Virus record (IMG/VR): IMGVR_UViG_3300023184_000363
Location: 1-31,694 of that record
Source of the DNA: a virus
Direction: 5' to 3' (one strand)
Length of the DNA stretch: 31,694 nucleotides
The translations under genes were made by a program, and so were the position numbers. Shown piece after piece: positions 1-4,821 of the stretch. The notes beneath the pieces were generated by a model. That model saw only the letters and a list, made by a program, of their open reading frames with translations, was not told where the DNA came from and made no database searches. Every line of letters starts with the position of its first letter. The stretch's first letter is position 1.

Positions 1-288
1 CTACTGATCGAAAACTATAATACGCCCGCTACAATAACTGAGTTAATGGAGCTGGGTGATCTAAGTACACTGGCTGAAACGCCCGCTGCGTGTAAAGCTT
101 ATCACCGCGATCGAAATGAACCGTGGGGTATGGTTGAGCCCAGAGATGTAAATGCCAGTGAAATAGCTAGCGTGGGGAAAGAGTACGGGGTAGATTATGT
201 GTACATTTATAATAACGAATTTGAATGGGAATGCTTCGATTATGAAGGCAATCCAGTAGAAATATTGAGCGAATTAGCTCTAAATTAG
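1..288 (+). CDS. Hypothetical protein, 5' end cut by window
   Basis: The reading frame is open from base 1 and ends in TAG at 286-288, so only the C-terminal 95 residues are seen. An internal ATG at 46 exists, but the frame continues upstream in good protein-like sequence (LLIENYNTPATITEL), so the gene probably begins outside the window. The visible part is acidic and ends with an aromatic segment, DYVYIYNNEFEWECFDYEG. I do not recognise a family. A strong hairpin (316-339) follows, which suggests the transcript ends here. Codon use is less AT-rich than in the structural genes further right and matches the small genes at 941-1931. Confidence 0.6.
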   Translation, partial: LLIENYNTPATITELMELGDLSTLAETPAACKAYHRDRNEPWGMVEPRDVNASEIASVGKEYGVDYVYIYNNEFEWECFDYEGNPVEILSELALN

Positions 289-315
289 GTTCATACTTTT
301 AATTTTTAATTGATC

Positions 316-339
316 GAGCTCGGGTTTCTACCCGGGCTC
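316..339 (+). terminator. GC-rich hairpin after the first gene
   Basis: GAGCTCGGGT (316-325) pairs with ACCCGGGCTC (330-339) around the loop TTCT: ten pairs, one of them G-T. It lies 27 nt after a stop codon. No clear T-tract follows (CTTCGCTG), so it is either an imperfect intrinsic terminator or an mRNA 3'-end stabiliser. Similar hairpins follow the genes at 883, 1231 and 1426. Confidence 0.55.
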
Positions 340-604
340 CTTCGCTGTCCAGCTGCTAGCGTTTCTGGGTATACGGTCCCCTCTGCTCATAGACTCCACC
401 CAACCACCCACCAAATATATAAAAAAATAGTTATGAATAATTATGAAAGGCAAAGTTAATTACTTATATTTAAGTATAATAAATAATTAAAAAGTTAATA
501 AAAATATATATAAAAATAATTAGAAATAGTTATAAATATATTTGAAAAGTAAAAATAAATTAATTATATTTAATTATATTAAAAATTATTAAAAATTATA
601 AATT
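340..604. other. Non-coding stretch: C-rich spacer, then extreme AT-rich leader
   Basis: No credible gene lies between 289 and 604. Bases 340-409 are C-rich and end in CTCCACCCAACCACCCACCA. From about 410 the composition flips to almost pure A/T with a little G; the only C bases between 410 and 898 are at 451 and 463. A TATATTTG at 537-544 fits the Bacteroidota -7 element TAnnTTTG, but I see no matching TTTG about 20 nt upstream. TATATTTA occurs at 465-472. This stretch presumably carries the promoter and leader of the gene at 605. Confidence 0.5.
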
Positions 605-898
605 ATGAATTTAAGTTTAAAGTGGTTAAAAGAGTATTTAATTGAAGTAGAAAATGATATATTAGATGATAATTATTTAGAAAATATTGAATGGATTAAG
701 AGTAATTTTAGTGATGAAGATGTAAGTGTAAGAGAGTGGTTAGATAAAGTAAAGGATTATTGGTATAAAGTAGGTGAAGAAGGTGGTGATAGTGAATTTA
801 TAGGTAATATGTTAGAAGATGGATTAAAATTAAGTAAAGAAGATGTAGATATGGTTATGAAAGAATATTGGAAAGATTGTTAATGGAATGGGGTAGGG
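464..898 (+). other. 435-nt cytosine-free tract on the + strand
   Basis: I read every base from 464 to 898 and found no C on the + strand, while G remains common; a hand count gives about 69 G in the 279-nt gene at 605-883. The tract covers the AT-rich leader, the whole coding sequence, the stop codon and the first arm of the following hairpin. The first C is at 899, in the hairpin loop. The genes on both sides use C normally. Confidence 0.9.
605..883 (+). CDS. Small acidic hypothetical protein encoded without any cytosine
   Basis: The gene encodes 92 residues from an ATG after an A/T-only leader. Because the coding strand lacks C, the protein has no Ala, Thr, Pro, His or Gln at all, and it is rich in Asp, Glu, Lys, Leu and Trp (five Trp). 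It still reads as a real soluble protein: amphipathic helices such as LKWLKEYLIEVENDIL and REWLDKVKDYWYKVGEE, a single Cys as the last residue, and sensible synonymous choices within the C-free code. I do not recognise a family. It is followed at once by a 9-bp hairpin (885-912), so it looks like its own transcription unit. Its base composition is unlike every other gene in the window, which suggests a special constraint, directional mutation or transfer. Confidence 0.75.
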   Translation: MNLSLKWLKEYLIEVENDILDDNYLENIEWIKSNFSDEDVSVREWLDKVKDYWYKVGEEGGDSEFIGNMLEDGLKLSKEDVDMVMKEYWKDC

Positions 899-912
899 CA
901 GGGCCCCATTCC
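885..912 (+). terminator. 9-bp hairpin between the C-free gene and the next cassette
   Basis: GGAATGGGG (885-893) pairs with CCCCATTCC (904-912) around a purine-rich loop, TAGGGCAGGG. It begins 2 nt after the stop codon of the 605 gene and ends directly at the TATCTTCACGG element of the next gene, so it separates two units. No T-tract follows. Confidence 0.55.
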
Positions 913-935
913 TATCTTCACGGTATAAAAATTAA
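913..935 (+). promoter_or_regulatory. TATNTTCACGGTATAAAA cassette element, copy 1
   Basis: TATCTTCACGGTATAAAA (913-930) followed by ATTAAA lies 5 nt before the ATG at 941. The same block occurs at 1241 and 1458, each time directly after a hairpin and just before a start codon. TATNTTCA resembles the Bacteroidota -7 element TAnnTTTG, and the A-rich TATAAAA part could act as the TAAAA-type ribosome-binding leader known from Flavobacterium. Calling it a promoter is an inference. Confidence 0.6.
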
Positions 936-940
936 ATAAT

Positions 941-1231
941 ATGAACAAGAAAGAAATTAGAAGTGCAATTAATAAAGCAGCGTACGCGTTTGCTGAGTCA
1001 TTAGGGTATGAAATGCATGATGACGAGGGTGATGGTACCGTATTATTCGCTCCACACGACTACACCAGTGCAGACGATACGATCACATGGCATCGCAGCT
1101 CACATGACACGTGTGTGTTGAACTGGTCCAGTGATAAGACCAAAGCGGACGCTGATGCGATCGATGCACACATGAAACCGATCATCGAGCAATATAATAA
1201 TCAATATACACCGAAACATGCTACGGCATAG
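941..1231 (+). CDS. Hypothetical small protein
   Basis: The gene encodes 96 residues from the ATG directly after cassette element copy 1. The N-terminus looks helical (KKEIRSAINKAAYAFAESLGYEM). An acidic/aromatic central part and a TITWHRSSHDTCVLNWSS segment that could form a beta hairpin follow, then a helical C-terminus. It has no membrane segment or signal peptide, and I do not recognise a family. Its stop codon lies inside the right half of a hairpin (1210-1237), so termination of translation and the 3' RNA structure are coupled. Its C content is normal, in sharp contrast to the neighbour at 605. Confidence 0.7.
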   Translation: MNKKEIRSAINKAAYAFAESLGYEMHDDEGDGTVLFAPHDYTSADDTITWHRSSHDTCVLNWSSDKTKADADAIDAHMKPIIEQYNNQYTPKHATA

Positions 1232-1237
1232 TTCGGT
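1210..1237 (+). terminator. Hairpin overlapping the stop codon of the 941 gene
   Basis: ACCGAA (1210-1215) pairs with TTCGGT (1232-1237). An inner ATGC (1218-1221) pairs with GCAT (1226-1229) around the loop TACG, with a 2x2 internal mismatch between the two helices. The TAG stop (1229-1231) lies in the structure, and the next cassette element starts 4 nt later. Confidence 0.5.
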
Positions 1238-1240
1238 TCG

Positions 1241-1263
1241 TATATTCACGGTATAAAATTAAA
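1241..1263 (+). promoter_or_regulatory. TATATTCACGGTATAAAA cassette element, copy 2
   Basis: TATATTCACGGTATAAAA (1241-1258) is followed by TTAAA and then the ATG at 1268. It matches copy 3 at 1458 over 18 bases and differs from copy 1 at one base. As in the other copies, only 8-10 nt separate the TATAAAA part from the start codon. Confidence 0.6.
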
Positions 1264-1267
1264 CGAT

Positions 1268-1426
1268 ATGATTATAACAAATGACATGCGAGCAGTAATA
1301 ATAAGAATGCAGCGTACTAAGATTGACCCCAACTATATAAGCCCAAATCTGGTAGCTGATGTAGCATGGGATATGGGTAAGAAATTAACATCAGATCAAA
1401 TAGTATATATTTCAGATAATTATTAG
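1268..1426 (+). CDS. 52-residue hypothetical protein
   Basis: A short frame runs from the ATG at 1268 to TAG at 1424-1426. It begins MIITNDMRAVIIRMQRTK and ends in a segment with DVAWDMGKKLTSDQ. It is supported by position: a cassette element sits immediately upstream at the same spacing as for its two neighbours, and a strong hairpin starts 7 nt after its stop. No family is recognised. It is probably a small soluble protein with a helical N-terminus. Its size would make most gene callers skip it. Confidence 0.65.
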   Translation: MIITNDMRAVIIRMQRTKIDPNYISPNLVADVAWDMGKKLTSDQIVYISDNY

Positions 1427-1433
1427 AACAAAA

Positions 1434-1457
1434 CGGGGTCGGTCGAAACCGGCCTCG
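1434..1457 (+). terminator. 10-bp hairpin with CGAA loop
   Basis: CGGGGTCGGT (1434-1443) pairs with ACCGGCCTCG (1448-1457) around CGAA: ten pairs, two of them G-T. The following TATATTCACGG element starts at the very next base, the same hairpin-then-element order as at 885-935 and 1210-1263. Confidence 0.6.
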
Positions 1458-1480
1458 TATATTCACGGTATAAAAATTAA
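1458..1480 (+). promoter_or_regulatory. TATATTCACGGTATAAAA cassette element, copy 3
   Basis: TATATTCACGGTATAAAA (1458-1475) then ATTAA, with the ATG at 1484. It is the third member of the repeated gene-leader block. A degenerate relative, GTATTCACGGCAAAAATACA, lies near 2180 without an adjacent gene start. Confidence 0.6.
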
Positions 1481-1483
1481 AAC

Positions 1484-1678
1484 ATGAGCAAATTAACATT
1501 TACAGACGGCGAGTCATTCGATTTAAGTGGTCCATTACGTTTGGAAGAACGATACGATGGATGGTATGTATTAGGTAATAATAGAATGATACCCGTGACT
1601 AGTCAAGATGCAGGTCGTAGATTGATTGACGATCAAATGGCTGAAGCAATAAACATTATAAACATAATAAACAATTAA
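1484..1678 (+). CDS. Hypothetical small protein
   Basis: The gene encodes 64 residues from the ATG after cassette copy 3. It starts MSKLTFTDGESFDLSGPLR and continues with a short beta-rich part (RYDGWYVLGNNRMIPVTS) and a helical tail ending in an unusual INIINIINN run. The DGWYVLGNNRMIPV pattern recalls small uncharacterised phage proteins I have seen, but I cannot name a function. The next gene follows after 4 nt, so 1484, 1683 and probably 1947 form one transcript driven from 1458. Confidence 0.7.
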   Translation: MSKLTFTDGESFDLSGPLRLEERYDGWYVLGNNRMIPVTSQDAGRRLIDDQMAEAINIINIINN

Positions 1679-1682
1679 TAAT

Positions 1683-1931
1683 ATGAACGTAAACGATTTA
1701 ATGAACATGAATGACATGTACTATGTAGGAAACATAATCGATGTAGATGGTAATGGATGGGTGACAAAGCAAGAAGCACAAGCTATATTAGACGAGCTGA
1801 TGGGTGATGACGATCATAAAGCTACACTACAACAAGATGAACAACGTTATAATGATAAGAAGTATGGTGATGAATCACCTACTGAATACAAACGTATGAT
1901 GGACGAGGTAAAATCTAATAATAACCAATAA
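1683..1931 (+). CDS. Small EF-hand-like protein
   Basis: The gene encodes 82 residues. Residues 20-31 (DVDGNGWVTKQE) match the canonical 12-residue EF-hand loop: Asp at 1 and 3, Asn at 5, Gly at 6, a hydrophobic residue at 8 and Glu at 12. Helical stretches flank the loop (MNDMYYVGNI before, AQAILDELM after). There is only one loop, so it may dimerise or be a dockerin-like or regulatory calcium site. The C-terminal half is highly charged and probably disordered or helical. It lies 4 nt after the 1484 gene in the same transcript. Calcium binding is inferred from the motif; the biological role is unknown. Confidence 0.7.
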   Translation: MNVNDLMNMNDMYYVGNIIDVDGNGWVTKQEAQAILDELMGDDDHKATLQQDEQRYNDKKYGDESPTEYKRMMDEVKSNNNQ

Positions 1932-1946
1932 TATAATCCAGTATAT

Positions 1947-2045
1947 ATGCAAACATTACTATTAACACTAATCTTCATCGGTATTTACACAGCCATTAAG
2001 GTAGCCATCACAGAGTACGCGCACGACAAAAATATGCACGAGTAG
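1947..2045 (+). CDS. 32-residue single-pass membrane peptide
   Basis: A frame from the ATG at 1947 to TAG at 2043-2045 encodes MQTLLLTLIFIGIYTAIKVA followed by a charged tail (ITEYAHDKNMHE). Residues 2-20 form a plausible transmembrane helix. It lies 15 nt after the 1683 gene in the same direction. Small phage membrane peptides often act in lysis, superinfection exclusion or host-membrane modulation, but nothing here points to one role. The call rests on composition and position only. Confidence 0.45.
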   Translation: MQTLLLTLIFIGIYTAIKVAITEYAHDKNMHE

Positions 2046-2328
2046 TACGTGTGTACAAAAATGTTGTGGGGATCGGGACGCTCGCGGTTGATAGCGGTAT
2101 GATAGCGGTTTGATGGCGGATTGCTCCCACGCCAATCGCGGTCCATCGACGGGGCGTGGTTATGCACAAAAAACCCGGGGTATTCACGGCAAAAATACAA
2201 TCTTTACGCCCCGACAGTATATACGCATATCCCACTTTCCAAAATAACCCCTTTACACCCACTTTGCAAGGCCACAAAACTACCTCTAATACACCTTTTT
2301 GTGTATAGAAAAATATATATGTATTGAC
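2046..2328. other. GC-rich, structured non-coding block
   Basis: No convincing gene lies in these 283 nt, although short frames exist on both strands. Bases about 2065-2185 are far more GC-rich than the window as a whole and can fold. CGCGGTTG (2083-2090) pairs with CAATCGCG (2133-2140; written 5'-3', it faces C2133 with one G-T pair), and CGGGGCGT (2150-2157) pairs with ACGCCCCG (2206-2213). ATACAC-CTTTTT-GTGTAT (2289-2306) is a further small hairpin before the next gene. Three tandem 11-mers lie at 2088-2120. It could be a structured RNA, a replication or packaging site, or a regulatory region. Confidence 0.5.
2088..2120 (+). repeat. Three contiguous 11-bp direct repeats
   Basis: TTGATAGCGGT (2088-2098), ATGATAGCGGT (2099-2109) and TTGATGGCGGA (2110-2120) follow one another without spacers. 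The 11-bp period is close to one helical turn, so a protein binding them would sit on one DNA face, as iteron-type initiators do. The function is inferred only. Confidence 0.6.
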
Positions 2329-2541
2329 ATGAAAAAATACACAGGCGAAATATTGCTAACTAAAGAAGCATTTGAAATACACGCGCGTCAGTTACGTGAA
2401 CAAACCGCTAAACAACACGGTCTTACACTTGAAGAATGGGACGCCGCTATATTTAGTCAAAGTGTTGTGGCGGCAAAATCATCACCGTATGTTTACCCAT
2501 ATGAAACGAATAACACAACAGGAAGCTCAACAGTATCGTGA
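2329..2541 (+). CDS. Small hypothetical protein overlapping the GIY-YIG gene
   Basis: The ATG at 2329 gives 70 residues: a charged, helical N-terminal half (EAFEIHARQLREQTAKQHGLTLEEWDAAIF) and a Ser/Thr/Tyr-rich tail. The frame can be extended upstream without adding anything protein-like, so I take this ATG. The last 53 nt overlap the likely start of the next gene in another frame. The tail (YETNNTTGSSTVS) is of low quality, so the true gene may be truncated by a frameshift or joined to the next frame. No family is recognised. Confidence 0.5.
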   Translation: MKKYTGEILLTKEAFEIHARQLREQTAKQHGLTLEEWDAAIFSQSVVAAKSSPYVYPYETNNTTGSSTVS

Positions 2542-2995
2542 GCTTAATCCACAAATATCATTTAAGTATAGTATGCGTGAAGTGGTTGCCTATACTCTGA
2601 CCCCCGATACAAATAATCCAGGCTGGGATGAAATAACATATTATGGCGCCAGCTGGATTGATCCCACACATATACCTCAACACCCACATTATATTTACAT
2701 TTTAGTTAACCCATCTATACCGGGAGTATGTAAGATTGGATATACTACTACAACAGTATATGATCGCGTACGCCAGATTAATGCGGCAACGGGCGTAGTT
2801 GCGCCGTGGTATCCTGTATTTTCATATAAGTGCCCAAATGGCCGTATGCTAGAGCAGGAAATACATGAACATCTTCAATTACTTGGTATGCGTCTTAATC
2901 CAAATCGCGAGGGATTTGTTATTGATACTAATAGTGCTCGTACTGTAGTTGAAAGTATGGGTAAAAAATACAAAACGGACGATTTAAACGCATAG
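2489..2995 (+). CDS. T5orf172/MUG113-type GIY-YIG nuclease-like protein
   Basis: From the ATG at 2489 (MFTHMKRIT; ATG 2501 is the alternative) the protein has about 168 residues. The GIY-YIG core is visible: YIYILVN as the first strand, then CKIGYT, an Arg-containing helix (YDRVRQIN), and the metal-site Glu in LEQEIHEHL, followed by RLNPNREGF. This pattern is typical of T5orf172 domains found in phage endonuclease-like and DNA-binding proteins. The frame is open further upstream (to 2372), but that part looks like the shadow of the overlapping 2329 gene, so I reject the longer form. It may be a free-standing homing-type nuclease. Confidence 0.7.
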   Translation: MFTHMKRITQQEAQQYRELNPQISFKYSMREVVAYTLTPDTNNPGWDEITYYGASWIDPTHIPQHPHYIYILVNPSIPGVCKIGYTTTTVYDRVRQINAATGVVAPWYPVFSYKCPNGRMLEQEIHEHLQLLGMRLNPNREGFVIDTNSARTVVESMGKKYKTDDLNA

Positions 2996-3065
2996 TAATA
3001 GTATATACGTATAGGTGTAGGATAAATGAAGGTAATAGCAACTTGAGCAGACTATTAAAAGTTAA

Positions 3066-3073
3066 TATTTATA
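3066..3073 (+). promoter_or_regulatory. ATATTTATA late-promoter-like element
   Basis: AATATTTATA lies only 3 nt before the ATG at 3077. CTTG at 3042-3045 is 20 nt upstream, so a host-type -33/-7 arrangement is also possible. The same core precedes the genes at 3487, 4822, 8100, 11395, 17347 and 28793. Confidence 0.4.
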
Positions 3074-3076
3074 GAT

Positions 3077-3334
3077 ATGGCAAAACATTACAAGATAAAG
3101 TTGGAAGATAAAGCAGCATTTCTTAATAAAATTGAGAAAGTTGGTGTTAAGGTGGATAGTTTTCAAATTAAAAATAATAAATTGGAGGATGTATTTGAAT
3201 TTGATGTAAGTGATCCTATAGCAATTAAAACAATAGATACGGTTTTAAAAAATTCTCCCAAAATAAACACTGTTAAAGAACAGCTTAAAGCAATGATTCG
3301 AGAAGAATTAAAATTATTTAGAAATAAAGAGTAA
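3077..3334 (+). CDS. Hypothetical protein at the left edge of the late region
   Basis: The gene encodes 85 residues, Lys-rich, with an alternating beta/helix pattern. KHYKIKLEDKAAFLNKIEKVGVKVD is followed by DVFEFDVSDPIAIKTIDTVL and a basic C-terminal helix (VKEQLKAMIREELKLFRNKE). There is no membrane segment or known motif. It starts 3 nt after an ATATTTATA element and ends inside the left arm of an intrinsic terminator, so it is probably transcribed alone. It is the first gene with the strongly AT-rich codon use of the structural region. Confidence 0.65.
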   Translation: MAKHYKIKLEDKAAFLNKIEKVGVKVDSFQIKNNKLEDVFEFDVSDPIAIKTIDTVLKNSPKINTVKEQLKAMIREELKLFRNKE

Positions 3335-3357
3335 CCAAAAGTTACTCTTCTTCTTTG
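3327..3357 (+). terminator. Intrinsic terminator
   Basis: AAGAGTAAC (3327-3335) pairs with GTTACTCTT (3341-3349) around CAAAA, a 9-bp stem, followed by the T-rich CTTCTTT. The stem overlaps the TAA stop of the 3077 gene. This is the most classical terminator in the window. Confidence 0.75.
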
Positions 3358-3460
3358 GAAATATAAAAATTTTTACGTAACTTCCACCTACGGTTGGTTT
3401 GATAGAACGGATGGAAAGAAACGGGAATGATAGCCGAGATTGCGGGAACAGAAATTAACG

Positions 3461-3470
3461 TATATTTATA
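3461..3470 (+). promoter_or_regulatory. TATATTTATA late-promoter-like element
   Basis: TATATTTATA lies 16 nt before the ATG at 3487 and downstream of the terminator at 3327-3357. It supports 3487 over the upstream ATG at 3427, because the latter would place the element inside the coding region. Confidence 0.45.
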
Positions 3471-3486
3471 TATAAACATATATCAC

Positions 3487-3684
3487 ATGAGATACAAAAA
3501 CAACGTGCTAGATAAATTAGTACAAACAGAAGCAATTATAAACAGAGTACAATTGCAAGTAAATAGAAATGTAGAACAAGATCAAATTCTTGAATCTATT
3601 GATCAATTAAAAGCTCAAATTGAAACTGTTCGTGAAATCATTTCTGTTGAGCCTGATGATCTTGAACAACAATTTAGAGGATAA
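3487..3684 (+). CDS. Small coiled-coil hypothetical protein
   Basis: Starting at the ATG at 3487 (MRYKNNVLDKLVQTEA) the product has 65 residues and is almost entirely predicted helix with heptad-like spacing (QLQVNRNVEQDQILESIDQLKAQIETVREII). The upstream ATG at 3427 would add about 20 residues across the TATATTTATA element, so I reject it. The next gene begins 2 nt after the stop, so the two are translationally coupled. I do not recognise a family. Confidence 0.65.
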   Translation: MRYKNNVLDKLVQTEAIINRVQLQVNRNVEQDQILESIDQLKAQIETVREIISVEPDDLEQQFRG

Positions 3685-3686
3685 TT

Positions 3687-3959
3687 ATGGCAATAGCAAT
3701 ATGGTTAGTGGTAATTCATTTAATTGAGTTATCTATTATTGGTGCATTTTTACTTATTAGACGTAATAACGTTTTAGAAAGAACAACAGCTAAACAACAA
3801 GATTATATTAATGCTATAAGCATTATTATTGCTAACTCTGATGCTAAGTTAAAAGAGTTAGATACTTTAGGTGCGTTTGAAGCCGATGATGAAGTGGGTA
3901 CTTTCTTCCGTAATTTGAAGGAAATCCAAGAAATCATAAGTGACTTTAATAATTCATAA
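3687..3959 (+). CDS. Small membrane-anchored coiled-coil protein
   Basis: The gene encodes 90 residues. Residues 2-24 (AIAIWLVVIHLIELSIIGAFLLI) form one transmembrane helix, followed by RR (positive-inside signal) and a long acidic, helical cytoplasmic tail ending EIQEIISDFNNS. It follows the 3487 gene by 2 nt and precedes the late sigma gene. The topology suggests a membrane-tethered adaptor. Its function is unknown. Confidence 0.7.
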   Translation: MAIAIWLVVIHLIELSIIGAFLLIRRNNVLERTTAKQQDYINAISIIIANSDAKLKELDTLGAFEADDEVGTFFRNLKEIQEIISDFNNS

Positions 3960-3966
3960 AAACTAG

Positions 3967-3998
3967 TTTGGTTACGTTTCTTTCTTTTCGTATAATGT
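3967..3998 (+). promoter_or_regulatory. Host-type promoter of the late sigma gene
   Basis: TTTG (3967-3970), 20 nt of spacer, then TATAATGT (3991-3998), placed 15 nt before the ATG at 4014. The spacing equals that at 21025-21056 and 31012-31043. The gp55-type gene lacks the ATATTTATA element, as expected if it is expressed before late transcription. GTTATT-AA-AATAAC (3997-4010) can form a small hairpin between promoter and start codon. Confidence 0.45.
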
Positions 3999-4013
3999 TA
4001 TTAAAATAACAGA

Positions 4014-4793
4014 ATGGCATATAATGAAGAAGATTACGATTTAGATATCTTTGCTGAAGATGACGTAATCGCTTTAACTAAAAGAGGGCTACCTCGTAAA
4101 CGTAAGCCCAAAGAACCTAGAATATATTTTACACAAGATACTGAAGATGCTATCGTGGAATATCTTATTACCACCGATATGGCTGAACGTAATCGTATTT
4201 ATAATGAACGTATTAAATACGGTTTTTATAAGTTAGCCGAGAATATTATTCATACGTTTAAATTTTATTACACCGATACTGATACAATTGAAGAATTAAA
4301 ACATGAGGTAATTACATTTCTTCTTGAAAAATTACATTTATATAAGTCTGAAAAAGGTAAGGCATTTAGCTACTTTGGTACTATTGCTAAACGTTACTTA
4401 ATTGTATATAACGAAAACAATTATAAGAAATTACAGGAAAAGGCTGATGTAGAAGAAATAGATGAAGATAAATCTCAACTACATGAGTCAATGGATGCAA
4501 TTGATGAAATGCATTCTCCAAACTTATTCATTAATCAGTATATAAAGTATATTGATAAGCATCTTTATACACTATTTCCTAAACACCATGATGCTCAAAC
4601 AGCAGACGCTATTGTTGAATTATTTCGTAAGCGCGAAACGCTAGAAATATTTAATAAAAAGGCTCTATACATTTATATTCGTGAGATGACAGACGTATCT
4701 ACTCCTCAAATAACTAAAATTATTAAGAAGTTAGATACATTACGTACTCGATTGTATAATGAATATTACGAGCATGGGTATATAAGGATTTAA
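4014..4793 (+). CDS. 55: gp55-like late-transcription sigma factor
   Basis: The gene encodes 259 residues. The N-terminus is acidic and followed by a basic patch (KRGLPRKRKPKEPRIYF). Residues about 45-145 resemble sigma region 2 as found in T4 gp55: a helix with NRIYNERIKYGFYKLAENIIHTFKFYY, then TIEELKHEVITFLLEKLHLYKSEKGKAFSYFGTIAKRYLI. In T4, gp55 binds host RNA polymerase and recognises the late -10 box TATAAATA. T4 gp55 is about 185 residues; this protein is longer, with a C-terminal part (about 190-259, EMTDVSTPQITKIIKKL) that looks like a helix-turn-helix. The neighbouring structural genes carry a repeated ATATTTATA element that could be its target. The family call is fairly secure; the extra domain is an observation. 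Confidence 0.8.
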   Translation: MAYNEEDYDLDIFAEDDVIALTKRGLPRKRKPKEPRIYFTQDTEDAIVEYLITTDMAERNRIYNERIKYGFYKLAENIIHTFKFYYTDTDTIEELKHEVITFLLEKLHLYKSEKGKAFSYFGTIAKRYLIVYNENNYKKLQEKADVEEIDEDKSQLHESMDAIDEMHSPNLFINQYIKYIDKHLYTLFPKHHDAQTADAIVELFRKRETLEIFNKKALYIYIREMTDVSTPQITKIIKKLDTLRTRLYNEYYEHGYIRI

Positions 4794-4794
4794 T

Positions 4795-4802
4795 TATTTA
4801 TA
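4795..4802 (+). promoter_or_regulatory. TATTTATA late-promoter-like element
   Basis: TATTTATA directly follows the sigma gene stop and lies 19 nt before the ATG at 4822. It would start the transcript for the spike and hub genes (4822-8086). Confidence 0.4.
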
Positions 4803-4821
4803 TTTATTGGTAAACGCAATT

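Noticed and set aside
1317-1499. Minus-strand 60-codon frame
   Set aside because: It is antisense to the 1268 gene, a hairpin and a cassette element; Cys/Phe/Tyr-rich shadow sequence.
2065-2215. tRNA in the GC-rich block
   Set aside because: I could not build a cloverleaf: no acceptor stem of the right length with a GGTTCGA-type T arm.
1985-2327. Short frames on both strands in the GC-rich block
   Set aside because: Composition is not protein-like, frames conflict with each other, and the region has hairpins and direct repeats that explain it better as non-coding.
2298-2329. TTTG-N20-TATTGACA before the 2329 gene as a host-type promoter
   Set aside because: Spacing fits, but the -7 box matches only the first two bases, which is too weak in AT-rich DNA.
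3427-3486. Longer start (ATG 3427) for the small coiled-coil gene
   Set aside because: The extension encodes poor sequence across the TATATTTATA element; the ATG at 3487 fits promoter spacing.
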